The notes beneath the pieces were generated by a model that had not been told where the DNA came from, did not search any database, and worked only from the letters and a program-made list of their open reading frames with translations. The position numbers were made by a program, and so were the translations under genes. Shown here in pieces: positions 34,282 to 45,560 of a DNA stretch of 64,000 bases. Each line of letters starts with the position of its first letter. Positions within the stretch are counted from its first letter, which is position 1. Source of the stretch: Siderastrea radians (taxonomy: Eukaryota > Cnidaria > Anthozoa > Scleractinia > Rhizangiidae); the NCBI GenBank assembly GCA_964017195.1, contig OZ024895.1, forward strand, positions 8,056,001 through 8,120,000, in the 5' to 3' direction.

Positions 34282-35936
34282 GTAAGTGTTATTTATTTGT
34301 TGTTAATTAGGGCAACCCTGCCTAACTAAAGTTGTCCCTTCTTGTCATGTCAGTTATGTAGAAGGGCTGTATCTTTAGAAATCCCTGAAACGAGGGAATA
34401 CAGATAAGCGCTCATTAAAATTTATGATTAATAATAATAATGATAATAATCAATTTATATAGCGCTAATACTATATAAATATATTCAAAAGCACTTTGCA
34501 TAAGTTATAATTATTCATAAATTAAAAGCTTTCTTAAAAAGAAATGTTTTCAGTTTCTTTTTAAAGATGGCGAGGCTGCTACTTGTTCTTATAGTTGAAT
34601 TCAGTTCATCAGCCCCGGTCTTTCTTGCTACTTCATGAAGAACTCCCAAGACTTGGAGATAATTATAACTACACGACAAAAACGTTATCTTTTAATTAAC
34701 AAGTTGGTTTTGTCTCGCAGAGGTCATCTTGAAAACAATAAACACGCTTTTCTAATGCTTTCGGTAGTATCCTAAAAGTTAGAGGGGCACTACCCGACAT
34801 CGTCATTAAGCAATGCAGTCTGTGTGATATTATGTTGGTTGTACTAACTGACATCTACACCAGCGCGTTGCCGAACACAGCTCACAGAATTTAAAAATTT
34901 GGAAACACATACACAAGAAGCACGCGTTGTTGAAACTGATACATACATAAGGACGGTGACTCCTAATACAGAGGTATTTTGCAAAGCAAAGGTTATTACT
35001 ATGGGGGGAAAGCAAGGGTTATTGCAATCTAGAAAGAAAAATGTGGGTAACCACGCATTTTTCAGAGATAATTAATCAACCATTATTCTAAAAAGGCTTT
35101 AGATTACAAAGAATGTATTGCAAAATTTAAGCTCAATTATCTCTTAAAAAAACTCGTGGTTAACTCCAATTTTCTTTTTAGATTCTGATAGCCCTTGCTA
35201 AGATCTGCTTTTTCCAATCGGCAAATTCCTTTAGAAACGTGAACATCTCGGACCAGACAAGAGATCCGCAGAACATTTGCGCATTAACAGCAGGAGGTAC
35301 CGTCCTTAAAAAAATGCCGAAATAAGTTTGACCCTGTGATTCAACCATCTTTAAACATCCACTCAGTCTCTAGATCGCTAAGTTGTTTACATAACTTAAC
35401 ACTCCAAAAACTGCCAAGTACTCTCATCCACTTATTTATATTCAGTTTAATGATAATGTCACTCAGTGCTAACTAATGATGTGATATACATCGAAATGTC
35501 TCGTCGTTTAAATTCTTTATTTTTTCTGTTGAATTGTCTCAACAAACCCTTAGTCATTCCTTGATATACTGTAAAGGATGGTTTTTTGTCAATCAAAGGG
35601 CACACAGCTTCCAGCCTGTGTTATAAAGCTGGTTGATTTGAACTCTAGTAGAAATTCCTGACCTGTGAAAAAAAAAAGCGAATTGATTGGAGGTATGTTT
35701 GGAAATTTCTCGCTCGTTTTGATCCAAAAAGGAAACTTCCAGTGAGATGAGCATTCTTTTAATGAATTTTCTGGTAAAGCAGCAGCTTGTGGCTTTGTTA
35801 GGGGTGGATAATGTTTGAAAGCTGTTTGTGTTCAGATAAAAATTATAATAAAAATTATAACGTTTGTGTCGTAGTTTCCTTTCTTCTGTTATGTGCAATG
35901 TAATTAAATATAAAAGTCGGTGTTATTATATTTCAG
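34282..35936. other. Intron within the SEA domain
   Basis: At 34425-34500 lies an AAT/AATGAT repeat followed by TTTATATAGCGC, the pattern also seen at 53163-53235. No supported exon is present; an open stretch at about 35181-35297 was considered and rejected. Confidence 0.5.
34425..34505 (+). repeat. AAT microsatellite with TTTATATAGCGC tail
   Basis: AATAATAATAATGATAATAATC is directly followed by AATTTATATAGCGCTAATAC and, later, AAAGCACTTTGC. The same arrangement (trinucleotide run, then ATATAGCGCCAAATCC) appears at 53163-53240. It looks like the end of a dispersed element. Confidence 0.6.
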
Positions 35937-35992
35937 TGCACCGAAGAACTCGCTGGGATAGGATTGACTAAATGTAGGGTGACTAGATTAAG
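35937..35992 (+). CDS. Receptor gene, SEA domain part 2 (micro-exon)
   Basis: 56 nt, phase 0 to phase 2, acceptor ATTTCAG, donor GTGAGT. It encodes CTEELAGIGLTKCRVTRLR. It continues the SEA helix and leads into the central strand just before the cleavage motif. It contains two Cys. It is too short to be visible as an independent open frame, but both phases match its neighbours exactly, and without it the SEA domain would lack this segment. Confidence 0.7.
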
Positions 35993-36668
35993 GTGAGTTA
36001 GCTACTGCACAAAGAACCCTCACACTATAAAGCAGCAGATAAAAGAAGGGCTGTGTCATAGGTATTTTTTAAGTCTTGGGGTAACGTGTTTGGTTAAATC
36101 AAAACTAAGAACATTTTCTTGCAAACAAAATGGTCTTAGAACCTCAAGGAGAAGACGTGAAGTGAAGTCTTGAACGGAGAGCAATACGTAATCACTTTAT
36201 GATGGTCTCCGCTAGACAGGAAAAAAAGCAGCACGGTTTTTTACAAGTTGCAATCCGTTTCCATTGTGAACATTTGTGTCTGAAGGCTCTTATTTACAGT
36301 TTCAGTGCGCTAGTGGAATAGTTGTAAACAAATCTGGACCATTATTTTGGTTTTCAATTAGTTTCCATCAACGCAAGTACGTCTTTTGCCAGAAATGGTT
36401 TGTCAAGTTGATGCTAAGAGTTGGTGACATAACCCCTTTAATTTATCTGTCTTTGCTGCTAGTTTTCATACTTGTGGGGGGTGAAGGCTGGAGGGGAGAG
36501 GGAGAATTAACCCTTGAAGCCCCAATATTACAGTCCGACTACTCCAACCAAGGCCACTCAGGAAATTTTCTTACAAATTAGCCAATAGCGTTCAAGTATC
36601 ATAACAATAGAAACGCGGCAAATTTTGAATTTTCAGTTTCACATTTCAAACGGCTGAACGGTTCTACC

Positions 36669-37676
36669 ATGGAGCAGAACATGCCACTTTGCTTGAATCG
36701 GAGCGGAAAACTTTACGCTAATGGCCGTTATTATCCAAGACTTTTACGAGAACAAGTTCTTGATATGACCCATAGCGGAATATCTCAGCGAATGACTGCA
36801 ACGGAGCTGAAAACAAGCCGGTATTTTGTCCAAAACGTCTTAGCCGACTATGACCGTACAGGATGTTCGTTGCCGCACATGAAAGTCCAGCCAGAGAGAA
36901 GAGTTATAACTCCAGACGTTATGGCCTCCATAGAAATAGAAAAACTTATGAAGCCGAGTATTTATTCAGCAGAGTTACAAGATCGTCTATTACTTGATGG
37001 GATCGCCCATCCTGGAATTTACCATCAAGATCCAAGATATCGAAGTGTGTTAGGAACGATCTCTTTATGACTAAAAAGAGAATACAACAAATACCAACCG
37101 AATCCCAGAGAAATGATAACATTGAACTAAGAAATGATTTTCTCGAGCAAATGGCGGACTTGGATCTGCGCACCGTTCGTTGTTTTGACGAGAGCAGTGT
37201 CTTGAAAACAACTCTCAATCGACGGTACGGAAGCGCTCCCAAAGGCCAGCCTGCCTTCGAAATACAGCGATACGCATCTAATTGTACTTACACGATTAAT
37301 CTTCTCCATTCCCCCTTCGGAGTAGACTTTGTTGATGTAATCAAAGGTCCCTCGAACGGAAATTTGCTCCTGCTTTTTTCGAAGAGGGGAGAGGTGATAT
37401 TGTGATCTTAGACAACTGCGGCTTCCATCATGGCCACTTCGTGCAACCTATTCTGAGAGGATGCTAGGAGAGTGTGGCGTGAACCTACTTTTCCAGCCGC
37501 CGTATTCACCGGAATTCAACGGCTGCGAATTTTGCTTTCATGATATCAAAGCGTTTCTACGCCGAAATCAGCGCTTAACGGAGGAGCATACAGAATACGC
37601 AATCTACGAGGCGTGTGCAAATGTCACACAAGCAAAATCTGTTGCCTATTTTCTACCCTGTGGATACCTGCTGTAG
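36669..37676 (+). pseudogene. IS630/Tc1/mariner-type DDE transposase, frameshifted
   Basis: It cuts DNA at the element ends by a DDE mechanism in the nucleus. 36669-37070 starts MEQNMPLCLNRSGKLYANG and includes a helix-turn-helix (SQRMTATELKTSRYFVQNVL). 37067-37405 carries the first acid in VRCFDESSV. About 37388-37455 carries the second in VILDNCGFHH. 37461-37676 carries FQPPYSPEFNGCEF with the final Glu. The P-P-Y-S-P-x-x-N-x-x-E block is diagnostic of the superfamily. The last two acids are roughly 38 residues apart, but the frame breaks make the count uncertain. Shifts near 37065, 37390 and 37455 mean no functional protein. Confidence 0.85.
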
Positions 37677-38449
37677 GTCACGAATGATGAACTTTAGCGT
37701 TAATTGTCCGGCTCACTTGTACAGGAAACAATTGTTACCACAGTGCCGCTGCAATAACCAACAATACTATGCAGCGCCTATCTTTTGACTCTCTGTCTCA
37801 CGTTTGCTTATTATGAGAGATCCTTTGTAAATATACACCTGCAATTCAGTCAGCTGAATGAGTTGTTTATGAATCTGTAAACAATTTTAGAGAGAATGGG
37901 GTTTCCCCACACGTTATAAATAAAGGAGCCTGCGTGACGCAGACGTATTTCCGGCTGTCTCTTCTCTCCGCCGAAAAGTATAGTAAATAAAGAGCTGGTA
38001 GAAATAAATAAAGTGCTGATATATTTGAAGTCTTTTAGTCAACGTACCTGGTTGTGTATATTTCATTTTTCTGTTCAATATAATTCAACATCATAGCAAA
38101 AATATTTTCTATCAGTTTGAAAGCTATACACTGTGAACTCAGACACAGCAAATGCTTCTGATTTGTCACTCTTGTGTTGAAAGTTTGCTAATTCGCACAA
38201 CGTGAAGTTTGCTAAGGCTTGGATGCTTTTTCTGGGGAAATCCATGCCAACCATCAACAGGCCTGCAGTCTTGGGGGCGAAAATTTTAAACTCGAAAGGG
38301 CTTTTCATATTTTTCAAATACATTGTATTATATACTGTTAGAGTAAAGAGCGTAATTGCGTGACAGGGACTCAGGGAGAAGCAATGCTGTCAATCAAACG
38401 TTTGGCAACATTCTAGTTTTTCGCAACCTGTGCTCGCGCTGCCGGTGAA

Positions 38450-39423
38450 ATGGCGGGACTAAGTGACATTGGAGTGCCTTCAGAGGTTTGTTCCTGGCTT
38501 TCTTCGATATCTAACGGCTTGAACCTCCAAAGATTAGCGCCAGAATTTGAAAGAAGGGGTTTTCGAAGCAAGCATTCACTGAAACTGATATGAGTGAAAA
38601 CGATCTCGAGATTATTATAAACTCGCCCGACAAGTTGTTGTTGGCGGAACGAAGAATTCTTGAGAAAGAGCTGCAAGAACTGAAGAAACCCTCTCTACAG
38701 CCCAAAGAACTCTTTCCTCCATCATCGCCTGGGCCCTTACAATTCGTGTCCAGTAACAGTACACTGCTAGTTGGCCCATCTAGCAGCGTGTCAGTGCAGT
38801 CGATTGAAGGCCCCGCTACTGAGGGAAAATCGCGCGAAAAAACAACAGATCACTCAAGCTATTAAGAAAGGAAGAGTGCGGAACTAACGGAAAACCTGTC
38901 TCTGTTACAGACACAAATCAGAAGTGCTTCTGATCAGCTGCAAAGCGTTTGTAGAGAATACGAAGAAGTATCAAGCAAAGCCAATGGACGGCGAGGAAAA
39001 CTCTGCGGCCGATGCCATTTGGTGGGACATTACAAGGGTCGCTGTTCAAATGCGCCGTGCACAGACATGAACAAATGCGGAGCGAGCGAGAAGCATCCAG
39101 ACAGCAAAAGTGAAATTCAAAAACTACAGAAACTAATCAGGGATTTGGAGAAAAAAGAGACTAAGGCTGCAGATGAGCTTCGTTCGTTCAAGCTTGCAAA
39201 GAGCGCTCGAGCAACAATTTCTTCACCATTTAATATGCGGCCAAGACTAAGAAAGCAGAATGAAGGTCGGTATGTTGACCGTTTTGCTCTGGATAAAGAC
39301 TTGGTAATACTGAGGAATATTTTTAACAACAAAGTCCCTTTGGATGATTCTAAGGACTGGCAAATGCCATTTCTGATTGAACAGTACCGGAAAAATCTAC
39401 CGTGTCAAAATGTTGGTATGTAA
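38450..39423 (+). pseudogene. Accessory transposon protein: SAM-like start, coiled coil, CCHC zinc knuckle
   Basis: It begins MAGLSDIGVPSEVCSWLSSI then LQRLAPEFERRGF. After a one-base shift near 38595 it continues MSENDLEIII and KLLLAERRILEKELQEL. The first part has a SAM-like pattern, the next a coiled coil. It then stays open to 39420 with one in-frame TAA (38863-38865). At 39004-39045 CGRCHLVGHYKGRC is a perfect C-x2-C-x4-H-x4-C zinc knuckle, followed by further Cys and a second coiled coil. I do not recognise a named family. The zinc knuckle suggests nucleic-acid binding. It decayed less than the transposase. Confidence 0.6.
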
Positions 39424-39739
39424 ACAAAATCGAAAGGGAACAGTTGCAATCCGATCTAATGTTGAGTTGTGAACGTTGTAGACGTTACTTGGCGCCTTCA
39501 CACAAAATGCGCCTCTGAGAGAGAAAGTTCGGTCAACAGTTCCATAGTTAATGCCCCGGATATGTTGAGTTTTGCTAAAACAAATGAATAAAGTTTATAT
39601 TTTTATGTTATTTTGCCGTTTTAATACTTCCGCTCCTCAAAAACATTTGTAGAAATTCTATTGTTTACAACCGATACTGTGATTGGCTAATTTGCAGAAA
39701 TTTTTGTCGGGTGGCCTTGGTTGGAGTAGCCGGACTGTA

Positions 39740-40823
39740 AAATGCGTATTCTCCTTACTGTTTTCTCTCAATTGTCATGTTACCAGTTGGAGGAATTTCA
39801 TTAAACATCCAGACATTTCATCTTTGGTGATCATTTCCTCTATTCTCATTAGCTGTAGGTTTGGTCAAGTTGTGATACTGTAAGGAGAAATTCGATGCTT
39901 GTCACTATTGGGGCTTAAAGGGTTAATGTAATTGACCTAATAAGCAATACAAATGTAACACAGTGTTGGAGGTATCCAGAATAAGAACTTAAGCGTTAAA
40001 TAAAGTTTTGTCAATGGTTCTGTTTATATCGTTTGAACATGATTGGCTATTTAAGTGAAAGTTATCTAAAACACGAGAATATACACTTCTCGAGGTATTC
40101 TTGGAATGAATGGTTAAGTGCAGTTTTCTGTAGGAATCCAGACAAATGGGAAATGAAATATGTATACCCCCAATCTAATTTTGCACAAACCTAGGTATTC
40201 AGTGGTGGGAAATGAAAGAGTGAGAAATGAGAGGCTTTGTTTCTCAAGCTTATTATCTTCTTATTATTAAAAAGAAGAATTATTCTTAAACGCCAATAAA
40301 ATAAACTGAAATGACATGTTTTCCCACTAAAGGAAACTTGACGCTGTTATTTGTTTTCTAGTTTGCTTGTTTGTTTGTTTTTTTCTGAAACGAGAAAAGA
40401 TTTCAAAAATGTAATACTGACCACGTGCAAAATCTTGAATATCTTGACATCTCTGTTTCAGGCAATACTTTAAAGCTGAGTGTGATGTCATAGTGGTTAC
40501 CATGGCAACACTAAAATCCACCTCTCTGAAACACTAAGTCAGTGACCTACCGTTTTACAGGTTGGGGAGAGGGGGTATTTCACTTGCAATTTCGTCCACA
40601 ACATGTGTCGCAATGGCATTGCATTGCAAGTTGCGCCAGAAAACAGTTGCCTCGCGAAACAGCGCCTTAAGGTTGCTATATGTATTTGCATAGAATAGTT
40701 TTCTTAAGCCCTGACATTTTTTTTCTCAGCAAATTCGAACCACACTGGAAACTATTCTCAGAATGTTTTTTCTGCCATGCACACATTTGCTTATTATTAT
40801 TGGTTTTTTTTATGTTCTATCAG
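39740..40823. other. Intron rest before SEA part 3
   Basis: 39740-39925 is a copy of the dispersed repeat also at 33850-34120, directly adjoining the transposon's right end. The remainder shows no supported exon. Confidence 0.5.
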
Positions 40824-40972
40824 GAAGGGAAGTGTGATTGCTGATTTGGAACTGACCTTCAATCAGGAAGTTAGTCAGAGTGACGTAGATGCACTGGTAC
40901 TAGAGGCAATTAAAGATGGAAAGCTTGGCGAGCTTGAAGTCAGTGACATAAAAGTTGGAGGCCCGATTGAAG
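40824..40972 (+). CDS. Receptor gene, SEA domain part 3 with cleavage motif
   Basis: 149 nt, phase 2 to phase 1, acceptor TTCTATCAG, donor GTAAGT. It encodes RKGSVIADLELTFNQEV, DVDALVLEAIKDGKLGEL and EVSDIKVGG. KGSVIA (GSVIA at 40828-40842) corresponds to the G-S-V-V-V site where many SEA domains cleave themselves between Gly and Ser during folding. The two pieces then stay associated non-covalently. The rest gives the expected strand, helix and final strand. The domain totals about 105 residues, normal for SEA. The next intron holds the 10-kb CACTA element. Confidence 0.85.
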
Positions 40973-41098
40973 GTAAGTTGCAGTTCCTCCAGATCTTATT
41001 TGAATTTAGAGCTTGAAAGGACAAGACTTAACTAGCTCAAAATTTGCATTTTTCTTAATATACAACTCGCTCTTTGTAATATTTCTGATCACTTCCCA

Positions 41099-41127
41099 CT
41101 GATGAAGGCTGAAGTTTAAGCCGAAAC
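41099..41127 (+). ncRNA. Hammerhead-like core motif (incomplete)
   Basis: CTGATGA, then AGGCTGAAGTTTAAGCC (pairing GGCT with AGCC), then GAAAC. This is the core order of a hammerhead ribozyme, and CGTT...AACG directly follows as a possible stem III. The base at the expected cleavage position appears to be G, which is not permitted, and no stem I is visible. It is probably a retroelement tail remnant, just before the CACTA element's left end. Confidence 0.3.
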
Positions 41128-41374
41128 GTTGGGATTTTTAACGTGTATATTTTATATATTCGAACACAAATTTTAAACCAGAGTCACAGGAACCTTTTCA
41201 AAATTCGCAGTTGGGAATTGAATGGCAAAATTCCCGATAAGTGGGAAAAAACTGAGACATGGAATTCCACATTTGGGATATTTTTGGGAAGCTGTTGACT
41301 CCTTAGATGTAATAATTGGGGTTTTTTGGGGGGAAAACGTGTTGCTTTTTTCCTAATCCCAACATTGTGAATAT

Positions 41375-42015
41375 CATGGGGACATTTTCCCATATAATTC
41401 CCAAAATAGAGAATAATATGGGAATATTTTCCCATGTTATTCCCAAGTTGAGAATAAGATGGGAATATTTTCCCATAACATTCCCAACGTTGAGAATATT
41501 TTCCCATGTTATTCCCATAGATGAGAATAATATGGGAATATTTTCCCACAACATTCCCAATGTTGAGAATAATATGGGAATATTTCCCCATAAGATTCCC
41601 AAAGTTGAAATCAATATGGGAATATTTCCCCATAAGATTCCCAAAGTTGAGAATAATATGGGAATATTTCCCCATAAGATTCCCAGTGTTGAGAATAATA
41701 TGGGAATATTTTCCCACAACATTCCCAATGTTGAGAATAATATGGGAATATTTCCCCATAACATTCCCAATGTTGAGAATAATATGGGAATATTTTCCCA
41801 CAACATTCCCAATGTTGAGAATAATATGGAAATATTTCCCCATAGATTCCCAAAGTTGAAATTAATATGGGAATATTTCCCCATACGATTCCCAAGTTGA
41901 GAATTAAATATGGGAATACTTTCCCATAACATTCCCAAAGTTGAGAATAATAATTTGGGAATATTTCCCATGTCCCCAAAGTTAAGAATAACATGGGAAT
42001 GTTTTCTCGTAACAC
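41375..42015. repeat. 42-bp minisatellite at the left end of the CACTA-like element
   Basis: About fifteen units of a 42-base repeat with core GAGAATAATATGGGAATATT. Because 42 is divisible by three, frames on both strands stay open for up to ~245 codons (NMGIFSHNIPNVEN-like units); these are artefacts. Subterminal repeats in CACTA elements are the usual binding sites for the element's accessory DNA-binding protein, so this array may serve that role. Confidence 0.9.
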
Positions 42016-42576
42016 TCCCAAAGTAGTGTGAAAATACTTCCAAATCAGTGTTGTTAGTCCTAGCCTTGAAGCTTAACTATTATGTCATGTAAATAAATAA
42101 TGGAAACAAGTTATTGTTGTATGTGATATATTTACAAGCAAAAGGGAAAGTGATTTTCCATGTTCCTTTTAGACTTAGGATAGCAGTACCCAGTGGCCTG
42201 GTATATTCAAAATACATATACATGAAGCGGTATTTGCTTCTAATGTGTTACAGATCAAGCTAAAATCATCTCAAAAAATCAACCACATTATTTTGTAAAT
42301 CCTTGCCTCAAAATGACTTATCATGCCCTTTTATGTCACATTAACCAGTTTTCACAAAAAATGTTACACATATTGGCATACTGGGTACATACGTACGTAC
42401 TTTATACTGGCAGCCACGGAAAGCAAAGCAGCCACAGCAGCCGGAGAAAAGGTTACAAAAAAATTTGTTAAGATTGACCTGACAACTTTATAATAATATA
42501 TAATACCACTGTTTTAAGATGAATGAAGAGATCAGATATTTTTTGCCAGCAATTTGCACTAATCCATCTACCTGAG

Positions 42577-43345
42577 TTACAACAGCAATGACAGAATCAA
42601 AAGAAACTGTGTTTCTTGCCAATCTTCCAAAAGTCTCACGGACAAACTTATTGGGTTCATGCTGTTTCTCAAGGTAAAAGTACCGTCAACTTCATTCCTT
42701 TCCCTATTGATGCTAACTACTTTGCGATGCCAAACATCCCCAGGCTCTTCACCTTGAATACATAGCATGTCGCCTTGTTCTGGATACACAGGAACAACAA
42801 GTTCGTATGGCAGTGTTCTCAGTTTCCTCATATAGTCAACCACAGTTGCCACAGTTGCCACAAGTCATAAGGCATGACTTTTCTCTGAATGCTCTCTGTT
42901 AACAAGAACACCTTCTCACCACCGGGCTGCAATTGGACTTTTGGGAAACCATTTAAAGTGCTAATAACAGGTTGCCCAAAATCATCAAGGAGAAAGGGCT
43001 TCACAGTACCTTCACAAATTAGTTGACAGCCTTGTTCTTTGCACCGAACTGACAAGAACCTGTTTACTGAGACCACCGCATCAGTGCCATGTAACAGCAC
43101 AATAATGGTATTATTACTTGACAGAACTGCACCTTCATGTCCAAGGTTTGACACAAAACATTTCTTGGTAACTGGACAAACACTTGAAATTTCAGCTTGA
43201 GTAAGTGATAGAGATGATGCAATCTTCTCATGATCAGAGTTTATGAGTTCGATTCCACAACTCTACTTGTTGTCCCAGTCAACAATGAGTGGTGAGCATC
43301 TTTGTGACATGCTACTCTTGCCTCTTCCACAGAACTCACTATGCC
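42577..43345 (-). pseudogene. CACTA-like transposase, C-terminal exon
   Basis: Minus strand. It starts after an acceptor CTTTTAG (complement of 43346-43351) and reads SVEEARVACHKDAHHSLL, then after a frame shift SLTQAEISSVCPVTKKCFVS, then LGHEGAVLSSNNTIIVLLHG. Another shift near 42840 leads to VVDYMRKLRTLPYEL and GDMLCIQGEEPGDVWHRKV. I do not recognise a named domain. Its position after the transposase core and its matching intron make it the C-terminal part of the same protein. Confidence 0.55.
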
Positions 43346-43809
43346 CTAAAAGAAAGTGACACAAAATGAGGCTTATTAAAAATGACCTACTAGTTTAGCA
43401 TGTGCAAAAATTTGGGGGGCAAACAAGGTGTATTATGGGAGATGTGGAAATGGTCAATGGCCATGTTCATTTGCAATGTAAATGTGTGCCTAAGATTGTT
43501 AATTGTTTTGAAAGAAGAAAGGGTGGGGTGGGGGATAGGCAGGGGGAGAGAAAAATGAAGTTTAGAGAAATTAAAATGCAACATGCATGTGAAATTCAAA
43601 CTCATTCCTTGATTTATAAATTTGTTATCGGCTGACTACCTAATATCAGTGATGGGGTTGATCTGAAGGCTAATATAATGAAAAAACATAAAAACAAAAA
43701 CAAAACAAAACAAAATGCAATATAGTTTGACTTCAATTTGAGCACAAGGAGCTTTACACCTTTTAATGTTTGCCTTTGTATTTGAAGTGTATTTTCGAAA
43801 TTTTCATAC

Positions 43810-45181
43810 TTGACTTGTGTCATTTGTCTCGGTTCGCTCAATAATCTCTTCTTCTTGAAGACTTTTTAGGTACTCTCTGCGAGCTTCAGCGTTAGCAAAT
43901 GTCCCCTCCACATGTTTGCAATTGTTAGACCTCTTCACATAATCTTTAACTGCTCTCTGAAAAACAGCACACCAATAATTGTCTGTTGCAGAAAAGTTTA
44001 GTATATCTTCATGGACATGAAGCAAGTTGTGTACTGATATTGTACACGTATCAAGACCTTGTGTTTCTTCAATTTTGACATTTATTCTTTTGGCCAGCAC
44101 TTTATGCATTTCAATAATTTGATCATCCCATCCATCTCTGCCACTGTTAAAATGCAATTCTGTGAATCGTGCAACTGAACAAAGAATTTCGAGTTCATTT
44201 ACGTTATGCAGCTTTACTTCAAGAATGCACTCAAGCATGGGATATGCAAATTTTTGAAAACCTTCCGCTTTCCAGAATCCAAGGCCTTTATTATCCCTTC
44301 CAACTGAAACAGGAAGTCTTCCAGTCTTTAACTCGGGTGTCCATGGGAAGTTCTTAATCTGTTCATCCAGCCGGGTAAGTTTTGTCAAGCAGTTCAAGTT
44401 CTAGTAATCTTTGAACTTGATTTTTGCAAAGGTTAAGTGGTATAGTGTGAAAAATATCAATAACTGTATGCTGTAGAACATCAAATCCATATAAAGGATA
44501 CAAATATTTGTGCAGTAAACTTGTTCCAGTGAAGCCTTTGTCAGAAGACAACCCCTTTCTCACAGACGTGCATGTTTCATTGTCAAGGTCATAGAAATTC
44601 TCTTGTTCAATTAGTTCAACATCCCTGCTTTCCCATGGGTAGCGGCAATGGAAACCATTGTCACCATAGTAATAACGGTAGGAATGTTCACTTTGCTGTC
44701 CAGAAAGTTTACATCTTCTGCAGCCACATTTACCCTGATTCAGAAATTTTCCAAATTCACATTGGCCAGGATGATCTGCAGTCCAACACAACAGCAAAAC
44801 TCGCACAGTGGGCATTTCACCTGGATCATAATTACTCATAGTAAGTTCAGCAGGGTAGGGTACTTGAAATCCATCAATGAATCCATTGGTAAGATCATTC
44901 ATAAGGGGTTCCAAAAATGGATCAAAACGCTCTGGTACATCATTAGGGACAGAATTAGTGGGTACAAAACTTACAACATACACTTCCTCCACATGTGCAC
45001 GGTCTTCCTTATACATATTAGTAATAGAGATTTCAATTGACCCATAACTCCTTAAGCTTGTTCTAAAAGGCTGCCACTCATCCCAGTGGCCAATGAAAGC
45101 TAGATTCAGAGGAGAACCGGTTGTTGTTTTAATTTGAAAAGGAAATGTCTCAAAGCGTTCAGGACAATGCACTAAAGCCAT
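43810..45181 (-). pseudogene. CACTA-like transposase core (TNP2/Transposase_21 type)
   Basis: Minus strand, two overlapping frames shifted near 44380. The 272-residue first part has GHWDEWQPFRTS, like the D-x-W-x-P-F motif around the first catalytic Asp, and LLLCWTADHPGQCEFGKF, like the A-D-x-P-A motif around the second. Then come GKCGCRRCKLSG, a Cys pair typical after that site, and HTVIDIFHTIPLNLCKNQV. The second part has RFTELHFNSGRDGWDDQI and SVHNLLHVHEDI. A donor (CAA|GTATGA on the minus strand at about 43810) ends the exon. The shift and the breaks upstream make it inactive. Confidence 0.75.
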
Positions 45182-45224
45182 ACCATGGCATCTTTAGAAC
45201 AGTGAGATAGTATTTGTGCGGAAA

Positions 45225-45560
45225 TGATAACTTTGCAATTCACACACCTTGTTGGGAGAGTCCATCTTTGGTCTGGGTCCCAAAACCACTGGAGATCTAA
45301 CCATCTTTCCCCATCCTACATTTCCTTTTTCACTGGCCAACTTGTAGCTCTTCCTAGCCAATGCTCCCTTTCATCCCAGTGGGACGACAATTTTGTGCAC
45401 ATACTCTCACTACGAAACCAGCTCTTCACCTTTGCTTTTTAACCAAGATAGTAATACTTAATGTATCCTTTCTTACCACAATGAGAACAAAGCTCATCCT
45501 TGCTTTCCATGATGCTTCATTTGTGGCTGTACTCATATTTTGTGTGTGTTTAAATACTAC
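45225..45560 (-). pseudogene. CACTA-like transposase, zinc-binding middle segment
   Basis: Between the N-terminal part and the core, minus-strand translation gives ELCSHCGKKGYIKYYYLG, a stop, then KAKVKSWFRSESMCTKLSSH and WDEREHWLGRA, later RCVNCKVII. The C-x2-C-G-K-x-G start looks like a zinc ribbon. The order matches what precedes the catalytic core in EnSpm transposases. It is interrupted by at least one stop. Confidence 0.5.

Larger units (their letters stand above)
36531..39737 (+). mobile_element. Tc1/mariner-like transposon with two genes, TA-flanked
   Basis: The ends are inverted repeats: CAGTCCGACTACTCCAACC at the left and the complement of CAGTCCGGCTACTCCAACC at the right. The similarity continues about 65 bases to AAATTAGCCAAT. 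TA flanks both ends (36529-36530 and 39738-39739). The left half encodes a DDE transposase in broken frames, the right half a second protein. The element lies in an intron of the receptor gene, in the same orientation. Confidence 0.8.

Noticed and set aside
35181..35297. Open stretch between TTTTTAG and GGTACC, possible extra SEA exon
   Set aside because: It would leave in phase 1, while the next exon needs phase 0, and its donor (GTACCG) is poor. The SEA domain is complete without it.
41375..42015. CRISPR-like array of regular repeats
   Set aside because: Units are contiguous 42-mers without unique spacers, in a eukaryotic transposon.
41184..42043. Long open frames on both strands (up to 246 codons) over the 42-bp array
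   Set aside because: The period is divisible by three, so frames stay open by structure. All overlap each other and encode the same 14-residue repeat.
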